From assembly GCA_035560795.1 (NCBI GenBank), contig DATMYV010000012.1:102715-166714 (forward strand): a DNA stretch of 64,000 nt, in the 5' to 3' direction. Every line of letters begins with the position of its first letter. Within the stretch, counting starts at the first letter, position 1. The notes under the pieces were generated by a model. That model saw nothing but the letters and a program-made list of their open reading frames with translations. It was not told the origin of the DNA and made no database searches. Shown here in pieces: positions 29,797 through 39,260 of the stretch. This DNA is from Longilinea sp035560795. Lineage in GTDB: Bacteria; Chloroflexota; Anaerolineae; Anaerolineales; Anaerolineaceae. Made by a program: the position numbers and the translations under genes.

Positions 29797-32700
29797 GGAA
29801 TCACCTCGTAAATCACTGTTTGACCATCATGGTAAACTTCCTGCCATAAATCGCCGTTCCATTTCTCAAAGCGCAGAAGGCCGGTCCCGGCATATTTTAT
29901 CCGTTCCAATTGTCCAACGATGATATAACGCACATCGTACTTTTGGATGAATTCTTCGCTTTGAAGGCGGTCGTCCACCGTGTAGAATTGTTGAATTTCT
30001 TTGACCCGGTTGGTTACCCACTCGCCTGGAAGAATGGTCCGTTGTTGGCGTTGGTGCCAGTCCCAGCCAACGACTCCTGGCAGCCCAGTGTATATCGTGA
30101 ACCGGCTAAACCAGCGGTATAAATCAAAGCTGTTGGCCTCGACAATTACCGGCGAACCTTTAACGTTGCGTTGCATCCATTGAATGGCACGGAAATCCTC
30201 GTTTAAATTCATTGAAATACCGGATTCGCTGTAAACGGAGGTTTGCATGTAGGTCATTCCATCCAAAGTATGGGGGGCAGTACCGTCCATCCGATCCTGG
30301 ATTTTATCCGTCCCAGCCAAGACAGGGTAAAGGGCAGCACCAAAAACAAGCAAGATCAGTCCAATTTGCCAGATGGTCCGCCGCAGGGACGGCCATTGCA
30401 CGGCGCCAGCGAACAACCAGAGCAGCGCTGCCGCCGCACTGATGGAAAGCATCGTCCAGGCTTGGAGATAGAACTTAAAGACCGTGTTCATACGGCCCAC
30501 ATCGCCCCGCAATACGATTATCTCGACTGCTAATGTGAGCATCAAGGCAGCACAAACCAGCACCAAAACAAACCGTTTGACGTCCGGCTGTTTCGGTCTG
30601 AAAACCAAAATCCCAGCCCATAAAGCCAATGGAAGCGTAAACCAGGCGATCGATACGCCGCCGATCACCAGATAGGCGACTGCAGCTGTAGCCAGGAACA
30701 ACCCCGCATAAATGAAGGGTACATAAGGGCGCAGTTTATTTAATGAAGAAAGCGGCGTGCTGGCCAGCCATTCACGGGTTTCCCACCCAAGCCAGCTGAC
30801 AATAATGAACAGGAAGAGGCCCCAATGGGTAAAATACGACCAAAAAGCCGAACGGTCGCCTTTCCATAAATCGATTGCGTTGTACCCCTGGCCGTACCAC
30901 TTTCCAAACGGCTCGTATAACAAGAAAACCAGTCCGGTCAGCAGCGCGGCAGCGGCAATCGCGAGCGATCCTCTGCGCAACCATTTGGGCAAACCTGGTA
31001 GTAATTGAGCAGGTAATTCGCCATACCGGAAAGCCGTATAAACGACCGCCAATATTGCCAGGCCAAGATATGCCGGCAAATCCCAGGTATTGGTAGGCCG
31101 CAATGCCCCAATGACCATCCCGCCTACGGCAAAACTCAACGTGAAGTTCAACCAGTCAGGCGTGCCTTCGTCATGCTGCCATTGCCACCGGCCCATCAGG
31201 ATGGATAGCGTCCAAACCAATGCCAAAAGCGTGATTGGCAATGCCATGAGGTGGGCATGTAAATCCGCGTAAAGGAAGGTAAAGAATGGAAACTCGGTGA
31301 TTACCCAACCTGGATATACCCGGCTGGGAATCCAGTACCAATCACCCGGATAATATGAGAAATGAGCGCCAAGAATCATCTTGCCAAAACCTTGAGCTGC
31401 CCAACCAATCCGTTCGAATAAATTCGCCGTTTGATTTAATGCAGCCGGATTGGCAATTTTTTGCCAGCCCTGCCATATCATACGGATGGTTCCAAGATTT
31501 CCCAGTACCACCATTCCGATGGATGCTGAAATGCCAGCCAGGAATGGTGCGCCTGATATTGCCTTATTGGCGACGAGACGCGAGTCTTGGCCGGTTTTGC
31601 GCCACGATAATAAGTTCCAGCCCAGGCAAAAAGCTCCAAGGCCGGCAAAGCTGAAAAGACTGGGAAGCACCAGGTTATAGGCAACTGAAGGAATAATTCC
31701 CAGCCATTTCACCAGCATGCCAACCACGACATAGCCATAATAATAGTAATTAATATATCCGCCCGCGTACCAGGGATCATAGGGAGGGAAGGTGCTGCTT
31801 TTCAAGATGGCATTGAAGTAGGAGAAATCCATCGGTTTTTCCCCGCCCTTTGAGGGGTGCCATAAGTCCGGATTTCCCAAACGGATGAGGAGGAAGAAGG
31901 CAAAAAATGCCAGGGCAATGAACTCGATCGCCAGGAAGTACTTTCCCCGACTGCGGATTTCCTGCCAAAGTGATTTGCGCTGCCAGGCTGCCAAACCGAT
32001 ATTCACAACCACCAGCAGAAGTAACACCTCGCCCAGCAAAGTTCGGGTCACCGCGATTCCGGCTGACCCGGCCAGCCAACTGAGCAATGCAAAAAGCAGC
32101 ATCCCGATAAACTTGCTTACCGGGTAACCGCGATCGGGCAAACCGCCCAGCGCCAGGCGCACCGTTGGATAAACCACCCACCCCAACAGCAGAACCGCCA
32201 GGTACCAGACCGCCATCGAAATAAATGGTGATTTGTTGACAAGAGCGTCCGGATTGAACAATTCAAGCCAGGTCCCGCCGCTGCGCTGCCCTGCCAACCT
32301 TTCCACCGGCAGTTCCAATAAACCCGGCGTTTTGCTGGCTTGTAACGGGGTCAGATGGATTACCTTGGTCAAATCCACACTGCCCAACACCGAGCGCACA
32401 GCCTCCGGGTTGTATTCCGGGGTTTTCCGGAAGATGAGCACCTTTGGGTGGTCGTAGACAGTAAAGGCTTCTTCAGCAAATTGCGTATTGATCTGGAGTT
32501 TGCCAATGTTCGGTTCAGATTGAAACACCTCTATCAGGTCAAAACCCAATCCGCCTTTATACATGCCCGGTTGCGCCACCCGGTAGCAGTACAACAAATC
32601 CTGGTTTTGAGGGCAGCCGAGCAGACTGCGATAATATTGTGTCGTCAGCGGATATCGTTCAGGCACGCGCGTAGTGGTACCCCATTGCCGGTTGGAGGTG

Positions 32701-35078
32701 ATATAGAGGTAATCTGCCTGATCCAGATTGGATTCGAACCGCTCGAGTTTGTCCGGACTGTCATCCCAATACATTTCGAAATTCAAATCACTGCGATAAA
32801 TCCCGGTGTCCAGGCTAAATGGGTCATAGCCGTCCTTTCGAAGCGGTAAGGCATCGTCCCAGGTTGATTCGAGGGCATGTTTGCTGCCGTAAATCGCGAT
32901 CGATCCGCTGCCGCTAACCAGCGACAGACGCAGCGAATAAGTTGTCCCGGCAGTCAGATCGATGGGCGTATTTAATTGGAATATTAATGTCCCACCCCGG
33001 CGGTCGCTTTTTGCTGCGAACATGGCCTGAGTATCCATACTGGCTAAGGGATGGACTTCGTTTCCAGGGACTGCAATTTCCAGACGTAGTGTTTTTAAAC
33101 CGGTTGAACCAGACCAATCCAGCACGTGCGGCAGTGTCACCTGGGTCAATTTTCCGCTTTCGACTGCCGTAAATGTATTGCTGAAGGAGCTATTCGCTTC
33201 AATCAGGTAGACGGGATCGACAACCGGTTGGACAACCGTACTGCCTGCGCCAAGCATGCGAAGGCTGATCTGACCGTTAAGACGGATTACCTGATCCGAT
33301 TCAGGGATCGCAAAACGCATGGTGTAAGTCTGTCCAGCTTCCATAAGGATGGATTCGCTGAATTGAGCCTTGTATGCGGCCTCGCTCGCAAAATCGCCCA
33401 GGATTTGCGCCGTTGTTTGCTCATTTGTGTCGCCAGATCTTGATATGTTTATCGTCAGCGTCTTTTGATCCCCATTGGATGAAACCGCCGTAAAGCGAGG
33501 ATCGCTTACGCGTTCGAGGGATATTTCACTCAACAATCCGCTGTGTTCGGCTTTGAATGTCAAGGAAATCGGGGTCCCGCTGGTAACATTGATGCCATAG
33601 CGGTAAGCCACTGGCTGGTTTACATAAGCTGTGCCGGTATCCAGGCCCAGATTTATCGGTCCGGGAACGTTGGCATAAATCCAATCGCTGGCCGCCACCC
33701 GCGTTACAGGGCGGGTATAAATCCTGATGAAGGCAAAAGCCCAGGCAAAAGTGGCTGCCAATACGGCCAGTATGAGCGTAACTGATCCAATTTTCCGGAT
33801 AATTCCGAGCGTCCGTTTGCCATTCTGAAGGGCAATTTTTCCGCCATTCCAGACACCATACAATCCCCAGGCCGCAATCACGGCCAATGAGGGATAAATC
33901 GGCAGCTGGTAGCGCATGGTTGGGTTGCCCTGCAGCGACTGCCATACGAAGTAGACGCCCGTCCAACCCCATAACAACAACAAGCGTTTCCAGTCGCCTT
34001 TGAGAATGCGCCAACCCATTCCGAGAAAAGCCAGCCAGGCCGTAATGCCAAAAGGAATCCCCAGCCCCCACACCACCATGTTTTGCAGGGAAAAAGTCAG
34101 CGAACGCCGCGCCCATTGCAGGGCTGGCGGGAAGTCCACGTCGCCGCTGGTTTGTGCCGCAAGACTTCTCAGGTTATCAATCCATTTTTGATTCGGCAGA
34201 ATGCCAAAGAACCCGGGGCCCTGAAAAGCATACGGCTGAAAAATGCGAAACGCGATGAAAGCCACCACTGCGCTGATTGCCAGGTCGCGCAGCGCAATGA
34301 ACTCATACTGGCTGCGTTTTTCCCGCGGGATGCGGAAATAACGGATAACGATGGCGGCCGGAAGCAGCAAGGCCATCGGCGCAGTATTGACTTTGCATGC
34401 CATCGCCATGCCAATGGAAAGGCCAAACCAGAGTGAAAAACTTAGTGTTTCCGATTGCGGGATCTTCCAACGGAATATTGGTTCCGGTTGTTTGATGGGT
34501 TCAGTGAACAGGCAAATTGCAAAATAGAGCGCCAGAGTGGAAAAAGCAACCGCGAAGGAATCGGAAGTGTAAAAATGGGCTTGCTGAATTTGCATGACTG
34601 CAGCCGAGGAAAATGCGGCCGCCAATACCCCAATTTTTATATTAAACAGCCGCCTGCCCATTAAATAGACCAGGAAAACCGTCAAGATGTCACAGGCTGC
34701 GGAGAGGGCGCGGCCAATCAGATTAATATCAGCCCAGGTAGGGTTCTGAACCACCGCATCTGCCAGATAACGCGTCGCGAATATGGGCAGTGTTCCGTAA
34801 ACATAAAAAGCATGGCCGCGGTTATGCGGATTCAGAGAGGATGTGGCGGTATTGAAAAAGTCGCTCAGTTTTGCAACTGGAGATATATCGGCTGTCACCC
34901 AGACAAAAAAACGTTCGTCGGGATGCAGATACTGTTCATCTCCCCAATTTATCCCCACGAACCGAAAATAAACGCTCACCACCAAAACAATTAAAAGCAG
35001 GATTTCCCAACGGCGGTTTTCTTTCGGCCGCACGGGGGCGTTTTGTTCAGGTTGTAGGGCTAAAGTACCTTCAGACAT
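29793..35078 (-). CDS. GT39 glycosyltransferase fused to a YYY (DUF2298) domain
   Basis: Very large membrane protein of 1761 residues. Residues about 25-480 form a GT39-like polyprenyl-phosphate-sugar transferase with LHPDERFFVW (Asp-Glu of the first outer loop, about 55). Residues about 490-940 are a beta-rich outside region. From about 945 a YYY domain follows: INYYYYGY (about 1111), EFPFFTFLYADLHAH (about 1262-1275), RMNTVFKFYLQAW (about 1530) and GLPGVVGWDWHQRQ (about 1666-1679). A plausible role is sugar transfer coupled to a second membrane step on a surface glycan or glycoprotein; this is inference. Its C-terminal half is paralogous to the next large gene downstream. Confidence 0.85.
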   Translation of the reverse strand: MSEGTLALQPEQNAPVRPKENRRWEILLLIVLVVSVYFRFVGINWGDEQYLHPDERFFVWVTADISPVAKLSDFFNTATSSLNPHNRGHAFYVYGTLPIFATRYLADAVVQNPTWADINLIGRALSAACDILTVFLVYLMGRRLFNIKIGVLAAAFSSAAVMQIQQAHFYTSDSFAVAFSTLALYFAICLFTEPIKQPEPIFRWKIPQSETLSFSLWFGLSIGMAMACKVNTAPMALLLPAAIVIRYFRIPREKRSQYEFIALRDLAISAVVAFIAFRIFQPYAFQGPGFFGILPNQKWIDNLRSLAAQTSGDVDFPPALQWARRSLTFSLQNMVVWGLGIPFGITAWLAFLGMGWRILKGDWKRLLLLWGWTGVYFVWQSLQGNPTMRYQLPIYPSLAVIAAWGLYGVWNGGKIALQNGKRTLGIIRKIGSVTLILAVLAATFAWAFAFIRIYTRPVTRVAASDWIYANVPGPINLGLDTGTAYVNQPVAYRYGINVTSGTPISLTFKAEHSGLLSEISLERVSDPRFTAVSSNGDQKTLTINISRSGDTNEQTTAQILGDFASEAAYKAQFSESILMEAGQTYTMRFAIPESDQVIRLNGQISLRMLGAGSTVVQPVVDPVYLIEANSSFSNTFTAVESGKLTQVTLPHVLDWSGSTGLKTLRLEIAVPGNEVHPLASMDTQAMFAAKSDRRGGTLIFQLNTPIDLTAGTTYSLRLSLVSGSGSIAIYGSKHALESTWDDALPLRKDGYDPFSLDTGIYRSDLNFEMYWDDSPDKLERFESNLDQADYLYITSNRQWGTTTRVPERYPLTTQYYRSLLGCPQNQDLLYCYRVAQPGMYKGGLGFDLIEVFQSEPNIGKLQINTQFAEEAFTVYDHPKVLIFRKTPEYNPEAVRSVLGSVDLTKVIHLTPLQASKTPGLLELPVERLAGQRSGGTWLELFNPDALVNKSPFISMAVWYLAVLLLGWVVYPTVRLALGGLPDRGYPVSKFIGMLLFALLSWLAGSAGIAVTRTLLGEVLLLLVVVNIGLAAWQRKSLWQEIRSRGKYFLAIEFIALAFFAFFLLIRLGNPDLWHPSKGGEKPMDFSYFNAILKSSTFPPYDPWYAGGYINYYYYGYVVVGMLVKWLGIIPSVAYNLVLPSLFSFAGLGAFCLGWNLLSWRKTGQDSRLVANKAISGAPFLAGISASIGMVVLGNLGTIRMIWQGWQKIANPAALNQTANLFERIGWAAQGFGKMILGAHFSYYPGDWYWIPSRVYPGWVITEFPFFTFLYADLHAHLMALPITLLALVWTLSILMGRWQWQHDEGTPDWLNFTLSFAVGGMVIGALRPTNTWDLPAYLGLAILAVVYTAFRYGELPAQLLPGLPKWLRRGSLAIAAAALLTGLVFLLYEPFGKWYGQGYNAIDLWKGDRSAFWSYFTHWGLFLFIIVSWLGWETREWLASTPLSSLNKLRPYVPFIYAGLFLATAAVAYLVIGGVSIAWFTLPLALWAGILVFRPKQPDVKRFVLVLVCAALMLTLAVEIIVLRGDVGRMNTVFKFYLQAWTMLSISAAAALLWLFAGAVQWPSLRRTIWQIGLILLVFGAALYPVLAGTDKIQDRMDGTAPHTLDGMTYMQTSVYSESGISMNLNEDFRAIQWMQRNVKGSPVIVEANSFDLYRWFSRFTIYTGLPGVVGWDWHQRQQRTILPGEWVTNRVKEIQQFYTVDDRLQSEEFIQKYDVRYIIVGQLERIKYAGTGLLRFEKWNGDLWQEVYHDGQTVIYEVIP

Positions 35079-35121
35079 GCAAGGGTTGCTCCAGGGCGGC
35101 GCATCAATACGCCACCCAGTT

Positions 35122-37251
35122 TCATGGAATTGAATAGATTAGAAAGTCCTTACCATCCCGGCCGGCGGCATAGAGGAATTCGCGTCCTTGTGGGTATACC
35201 TGCCGCAGCGTTTCTTGAGCAGCCTGATCGGATGGGTTGACGATGAAAAGTTTTGGTGCATCGATGGCAACGGTCGTGCTTATTTGATCTGCCGGTAGCG
35301 CATAATCCTTCATTGGAAATCCGGCGTTGATTCCCACCAGCCGTGTATCCACCCAGTATGGATAGGGTATCACATAAGCATGGTCAGCTTCGCCTGTGGA
35401 TTCCGAAAAGCCGCGAATCACCTCGCCAATTTGCGAAGTATTCCATGCCCCGTTGAGAAACTGTTCGCTGTATTGGTTGAAGACCAGATCATAATTCCGG
35501 CCGGCTGAGAAACCAAATAATGCCAGCGTTAATCCCGCCACTGCCACACGGCCGGCTCTGGATGAGGTTTGCGCCAACAACGATGAGACTAAACTTTCAA
35601 GGCCGATCGCCGCAATGATAAAAATTGGAATGTAAGCAGCACCACTGCGATTAAGGGAAGGGTTTTCCTCCGGAAATGCCAGCGATAAAATGGAAGGCAT
35701 CATCAATAGCGGAATTGAAACCAGCAAGAAAAGGTCCACCCAATCGTGCTTGCGGAAATACCGCACGATCACCAGCACCGATCCAAGAAAGAATAATGCG
35801 GCGGTGATTACATCCAGGGCAGGCCGGTTGATAACGGAATGCACCCAAATGTTATTGTCATCCCAAAAGGGCATGATGAGCGATTTTCCCAGGTTCGCTA
35901 GGAAAATAAGACCTACCGGTGCCGGATATGCGCGTTCGGTCGTTGCCAGGCGGCTGAATGCCCGGAAACCAAAGGCGGCTGGATTTTCCGTCCAGTAACG
36001 CAGCAACGGCAAAAAAACGACCGCTGAAATTAACACCAAAACCACCAGCGCCCATAAAGTCCCTGTCCGTTTTCCGGAGGATTGGCGGTGAAAAAGGTAA
36101 ATCGCGACCGCGGCTAGCACAACCACGGGCAGCAGGCGGCTGGCGGAATAACCGTGCAACGCCAGCCCCAAGGCAATGCCTGCTTTGATGAAATCGTTGC
36201 GGTCAGAGCGCCGGATGCCCCGGATCAGATAATACAATAATGGCGCGGCAAACAATGGATAAAGCGGAAATCGCAGACCGACGCGCGAAATCACATTCGG
36301 CCAGTAGGCAATTCCTGCGAGAAGGAATGCAAACAACCCCACCCAGCGCGAACCGATTTCTTTTCCCAACCGGTAAATATAGGGCAGCGTGAATAAGCCA
36401 GCCAAAGCCGTACCCAACTTGAGGCTCAGAAAGGTTAGTCCCGTTCCAAACAGATTGGCCACCACGGCGGTCAGGTAAAACTGGAAATCTTCGCGCCCGG
36501 TGTTGCGCTCGAAAAAGATTTTGTGCTGTCCATTGATCAAATCAGCCACATCCAGTAATTTTTCTGCGTGATCACTGAACATTTCGCCGGGTACCTGGGT
36601 GAGATGGTAAAAGCGGAAAAAAGCCGCCAGCAGCACCGCAAGTACAACAAGAATATGCCATGGCGTGATGCGCAGTTGCCACTCTCGTTTTGCGAACCAG
36701 GAACGAAGTCGCTTCCAGACCGGTATACCGTCTTTATCGAGTAACCAAAGCGCTGCCAAAAAGGCCAGACCTGTCACACCCCATGCCAGCAAATTCAAAT
36801 CAGTATAACGGTTGCCGCTGAACAGGAGGAAACTAAGCAGGATCAGCGGCAGGCCAAAGTACAGCGGCGTGCGAAAGACATCGAAAGAATAGGTTTTTTC
36901 GACTGGTTGGGGAATGGTCGGCAGACTCCAAGATCGTTTCCACAATGACCATAACAGGAAACCCAATGAAACCGCATAGAAAACCAGCCCAACCGGCCAG
37001 TTTCGCCTGGGTGGTTCAAGGAAAAATTGTGCGATTAGCGCAGAAAATAAAACCAATAAAGCAACATTCCGGCTCAACCATTCCAAGAACCCCGGCCCGG
37101 CCAATCTTTCGCCTTCATCGGCCAGAGATGGTTGTTCTTCCGACAGGTCATCGACCGCGAGAGGCGGTATTTCAGGCGCCGGCCCCCTCCAGGGGGTCAG
37201 CAAAGCTTTCAAGTAATCCAGGACGCTGGGTTCCGGTTTTTCTGGAATCAT
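35122..37251 (-). CDS. GT39 family membrane glycosyltransferase
   Basis: 709 residues: a long N-terminal cytoplasmic segment with some extra helices (to about 210), then the ArnT/PMT-like core starting AAFFRFYHLTQVPGEMFSDHAEKL, where Asp and Glu sit in SDHAE rather than as adjacent DE. About 14 membrane helices, with a C-terminal soluble tail carrying YVIPYPYWVDTRLVG. Expected to move a sugar from a polyprenyl-phosphate carrier to an outside acceptor. Its start overlaps the methyltransferase stop by four bases. It is 44 bases upstream of the GT39-YYY fusion gene. Confidence 0.85.
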   Translation of the reverse strand: MIPEKPEPSVLDYLKALLTPWRGPAPEIPPLAVDDLSEEQPSLADEGERLAGPGFLEWLSRNVALLVLFSALIAQFFLEPPRRNWPVGLVFYAVSLGFLLWSLWKRSWSLPTIPQPVEKTYSFDVFRTPLYFGLPLILLSFLLFSGNRYTDLNLLAWGVTGLAFLAALWLLDKDGIPVWKRLRSWFAKREWQLRITPWHILVVLAVLLAAFFRFYHLTQVPGEMFSDHAEKLLDVADLINGQHKIFFERNTGREDFQFYLTAVVANLFGTGLTFLSLKLGTALAGLFTLPYIYRLGKEIGSRWVGLFAFLLAGIAYWPNVISRVGLRFPLYPLFAAPLLYYLIRGIRRSDRNDFIKAGIALGLALHGYSASRLLPVVVLAAVAIYLFHRQSSGKRTGTLWALVVLVLISAVVFLPLLRYWTENPAAFGFRAFSRLATTERAYPAPVGLIFLANLGKSLIMPFWDDNNIWVHSVINRPALDVITAALFFLGSVLVIVRYFRKHDWVDLFLLVSIPLLMMPSILSLAFPEENPSLNRSGAAYIPIFIIAAIGLESLVSSLLAQTSSRAGRVAVAGLTLALFGFSAGRNYDLVFNQYSEQFLNGAWNTSQIGEVIRGFSESTGEADHAYVIPYPYWVDTRLVGINAGFPMKDYALPADQISTTVAIDAPKLFIVNPSDQAAQETLRQVYPQGREFLYAAGRDGKDFLIYSIP

Positions 37252-38057
37252 TGACCACCCATCCGGCGCGCAATAAAGAAAGTATACGACCCTTTAGGCT
37301 GGCTGTCAGGTTCGTCATAAGCAGGTTGGCAGATGGCCTTCGCCAGGACGAGATTCCAGGGCTGCCGTAAGAGGATCCAGCGGCGAAAGAGGACGTGCGA
37401 GACCAGGGATGGCAGACCCAAATAATGACCCCATTCCAATATATGCAATGATTTTGGTGAAAAATAGTGCCACCAGCGCTCAATGCGGAAACCAGCTCGG
37501 GCCAGGCGGTCTTGCCACACCTGCGGGCTGTCGCAGTGATAATGGCGGCTGATACGATTAAAAAAGGTCCGGTAAGCGTTTCCCAGGAAATGCAATCCGA
37601 TTTTGTCAAAAAAGCTTGAAACCGATAAATTATCCAGAAAGTTGTGATTTGGAACGCAAAAAACAAACAACCCGCCTGGTTGGATAACGCGCGCCACTTC
37701 CGCCAGAACCGGATCAAGTTCCGGGATATGTTCCAGCACCGAATTACTCATCACGCTGGCAAATGTTCCATCCGGTACCGGAATTTCACCGCCCGCACCT
37801 TGCACCACAATTCGGTATCCGCCCCGCTGGGCAGCCTGTTTTACAGGGCCGGTCCATGGATCAATGCCAAAATCAATCGGCTTATCAAAGGTAATCGTCA
37901 CAAAATGCCCATCACCGCAGCCCAAATCCAATACAGGCTGAGGCAATGGGATATCCTGGTAAAACCGCGATTCAACCGCGCGCAATACTGCCCGAAAATA
38001 GGGTAAATCTTGCAATTGCAGCCAGAGAAAATCTTTGGGTTGGGAGGATGATGGCAA
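37248..38057 (-). CDS. Class I SAM-dependent methyltransferase
   Basis: 269 residues with a Methyltransf_11-like core: VLDLGCGDGHFV (motif I, about 42-53), FASVMSNSVLEHIPELDPVLAEVARVIQPGGLFVF (motifs IV-V). The C-terminal part has hydrophobic stretches (YLGLPSLVSHVLF) that could contact the membrane. Given its position among glycosyltransferases, it may methylate a sugar or lipid-linked intermediate. Its stop overlaps the next start (ATGA). Confidence 0.88.
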   Translation of the reverse strand: MPSSSQPKDFLWLQLQDLPYFRAVLRAVESRFYQDIPLPQPVLDLGCGDGHFVTITFDKPIDFGIDPWTGPVKQAAQRGGYRIVVQGAGGEIPVPDGTFASVMSNSVLEHIPELDPVLAEVARVIQPGGLFVFCVPNHNFLDNLSVSSFFDKIGLHFLGNAYRTFFNRISRHYHCDSPQVWQDRLARAGFRIERWWHYFSPKSLHILEWGHYLGLPSLVSHVLFRRWILLRQPWNLVLAKAICQPAYDEPDSQPKGSYTFFIARRMGGQ

Positions 38058-38078
38058 GATTGGTCTCCAGAGCGTGGA

Positions 38079-39245
38079 TTAATGTTTCAGCTCGCGCTGC
38101 ATTTCGTTGAATAATTTTTCATATTCGGCTGCGATCGTGTCGGGATCGTAACGCCTGGCGATTTCAGTTCGATCACCTTGGTATTTCTCGCGATGGTCCA
38201 GGACATCGATTACCATATCAGCCAGATTCTTCGCATCGCCAATCGCTGAGATTTTTCCCATGCCATGCAATTTCACTGGCTGCCGCACCCCTGGCAAATC
38301 TGAAGCCACGCACGGCACGCCGTTGAGCATTGCTTCAATTTGGACCAGACCAAAGGCCTCGGTTGAATTTAAGCTTGGCAGTACCAAAACATCCAGGTTT
38401 GGGTAATAGGCGGCCATTTTTTCCGGAGAGAGTGTACCCACAAACCGCCAGTTGCCAGATGTTATGTATTTCTCGATTCTCGGCGAAAGGCGCGAAAAAT
38501 AATTCTCTTCGCCGATGATGTTTCCGTACGGTCCGGCAAACTGGACCTGAGCCTGCGGGTATTGCAGCAAAATTTCCGGCAACGCATCGAGCAGCACTTC
38601 AACGCCTTTTTCGGTGGCAAAACGCGCCGCCATGCCTATCACAGGCTTGCGGTTCTGAGGATTGTTATGAATGTCAAAATTGCGCACCGCTTCAGGTGCT
38701 ACCTGTGGCAACACCACTGGCGGAGGAATCACCCTGAGTTTTGGCAAATATCGGCTGAGGTAATTTGAGTTCTCAGCATAATCGCGCGTGTACGTAACAA
38801 TCCGGTGCGTAAACAAGCCAGCCAGGTTATTCATCACGCGCACAGCCTGATTTGCCAGCCAGGATAACAATCCAGGGGGCATGCGCAGGTCACAGTGGTA
38901 TGTGATGACGGTAGGCTTACGTAGAATCCGCCCGCGCAGCGCCACGCCAGCGGCATCAAATTGCGGCAGGTGCAGTTGGATGACCTCGGTCTCGGCAACC
39001 AAACTGTTGGTCAGCATGCCAAAGGTGGGCATAATGACACCCTTACTCAAGCGAAAAAGTACCGGAGCGCGCACAATCCGCACGCCATCTACGATTTCAT
39101 TCTGTAGCAGCGCGTTGTCATATTGCGATGTAAGCACAGTCACCTGGTGGCCGCGTTTCACCAAGGCTTTACACAAGCGCTCAGTATAGATCGTTAGACC
39201 GCTCGTATGCGGCCGGTAATAGGTAAGTACAACCAGTATCTTCAT
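38079..39245 (-). CDS. GT4 family glycosyltransferase
   Basis: Cytoplasmic GT-B glycosyltransferase of 388 residues. It opens MKILVVLTYYRPHTSGLTIY with the Gly-rich acceptor loop, and the donor site carries GMAARFATEKGVEVLLDAL and EAFGLVQIEAMLNGVPCVAS (the E-x7-E motif). It would extend a lipid-linked glycan from a nucleotide sugar. The context is the same minus-strand glycan operon, 15 bases after the SDR gene. Confidence 0.93.
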   Translation of the reverse strand: MKILVVLTYYRPHTSGLTIYTERLCKALVKRGHQVTVLTSQYDNALLQNEIVDGVRIVRAPVLFRLSKGVIMPTFGMLTNSLVAETEVIQLHLPQFDAAGVALRGRILRKPTVITYHCDLRMPPGLLSWLANQAVRVMNNLAGLFTHRIVTYTRDYAENSNYLSRYLPKLRVIPPPVVLPQVAPEAVRNFDIHNNPQNRKPVIGMAARFATEKGVEVLLDALPEILLQYPQAQVQFAGPYGNIIGEENYFSRLSPRIEKYITSGNWRFVGTLSPEKMAAYYPNLDVLVLPSLNSTEAFGLVQIEAMLNGVPCVASDLPGVRQPVKLHGMGKISAIGDAKNLADMVIDVLDHREKYQGDRTEIARRYDPDTIAAEYEKLFNEMQRELKH

Positions 39246-39260
39246 GCTGCCAATGTCGCT

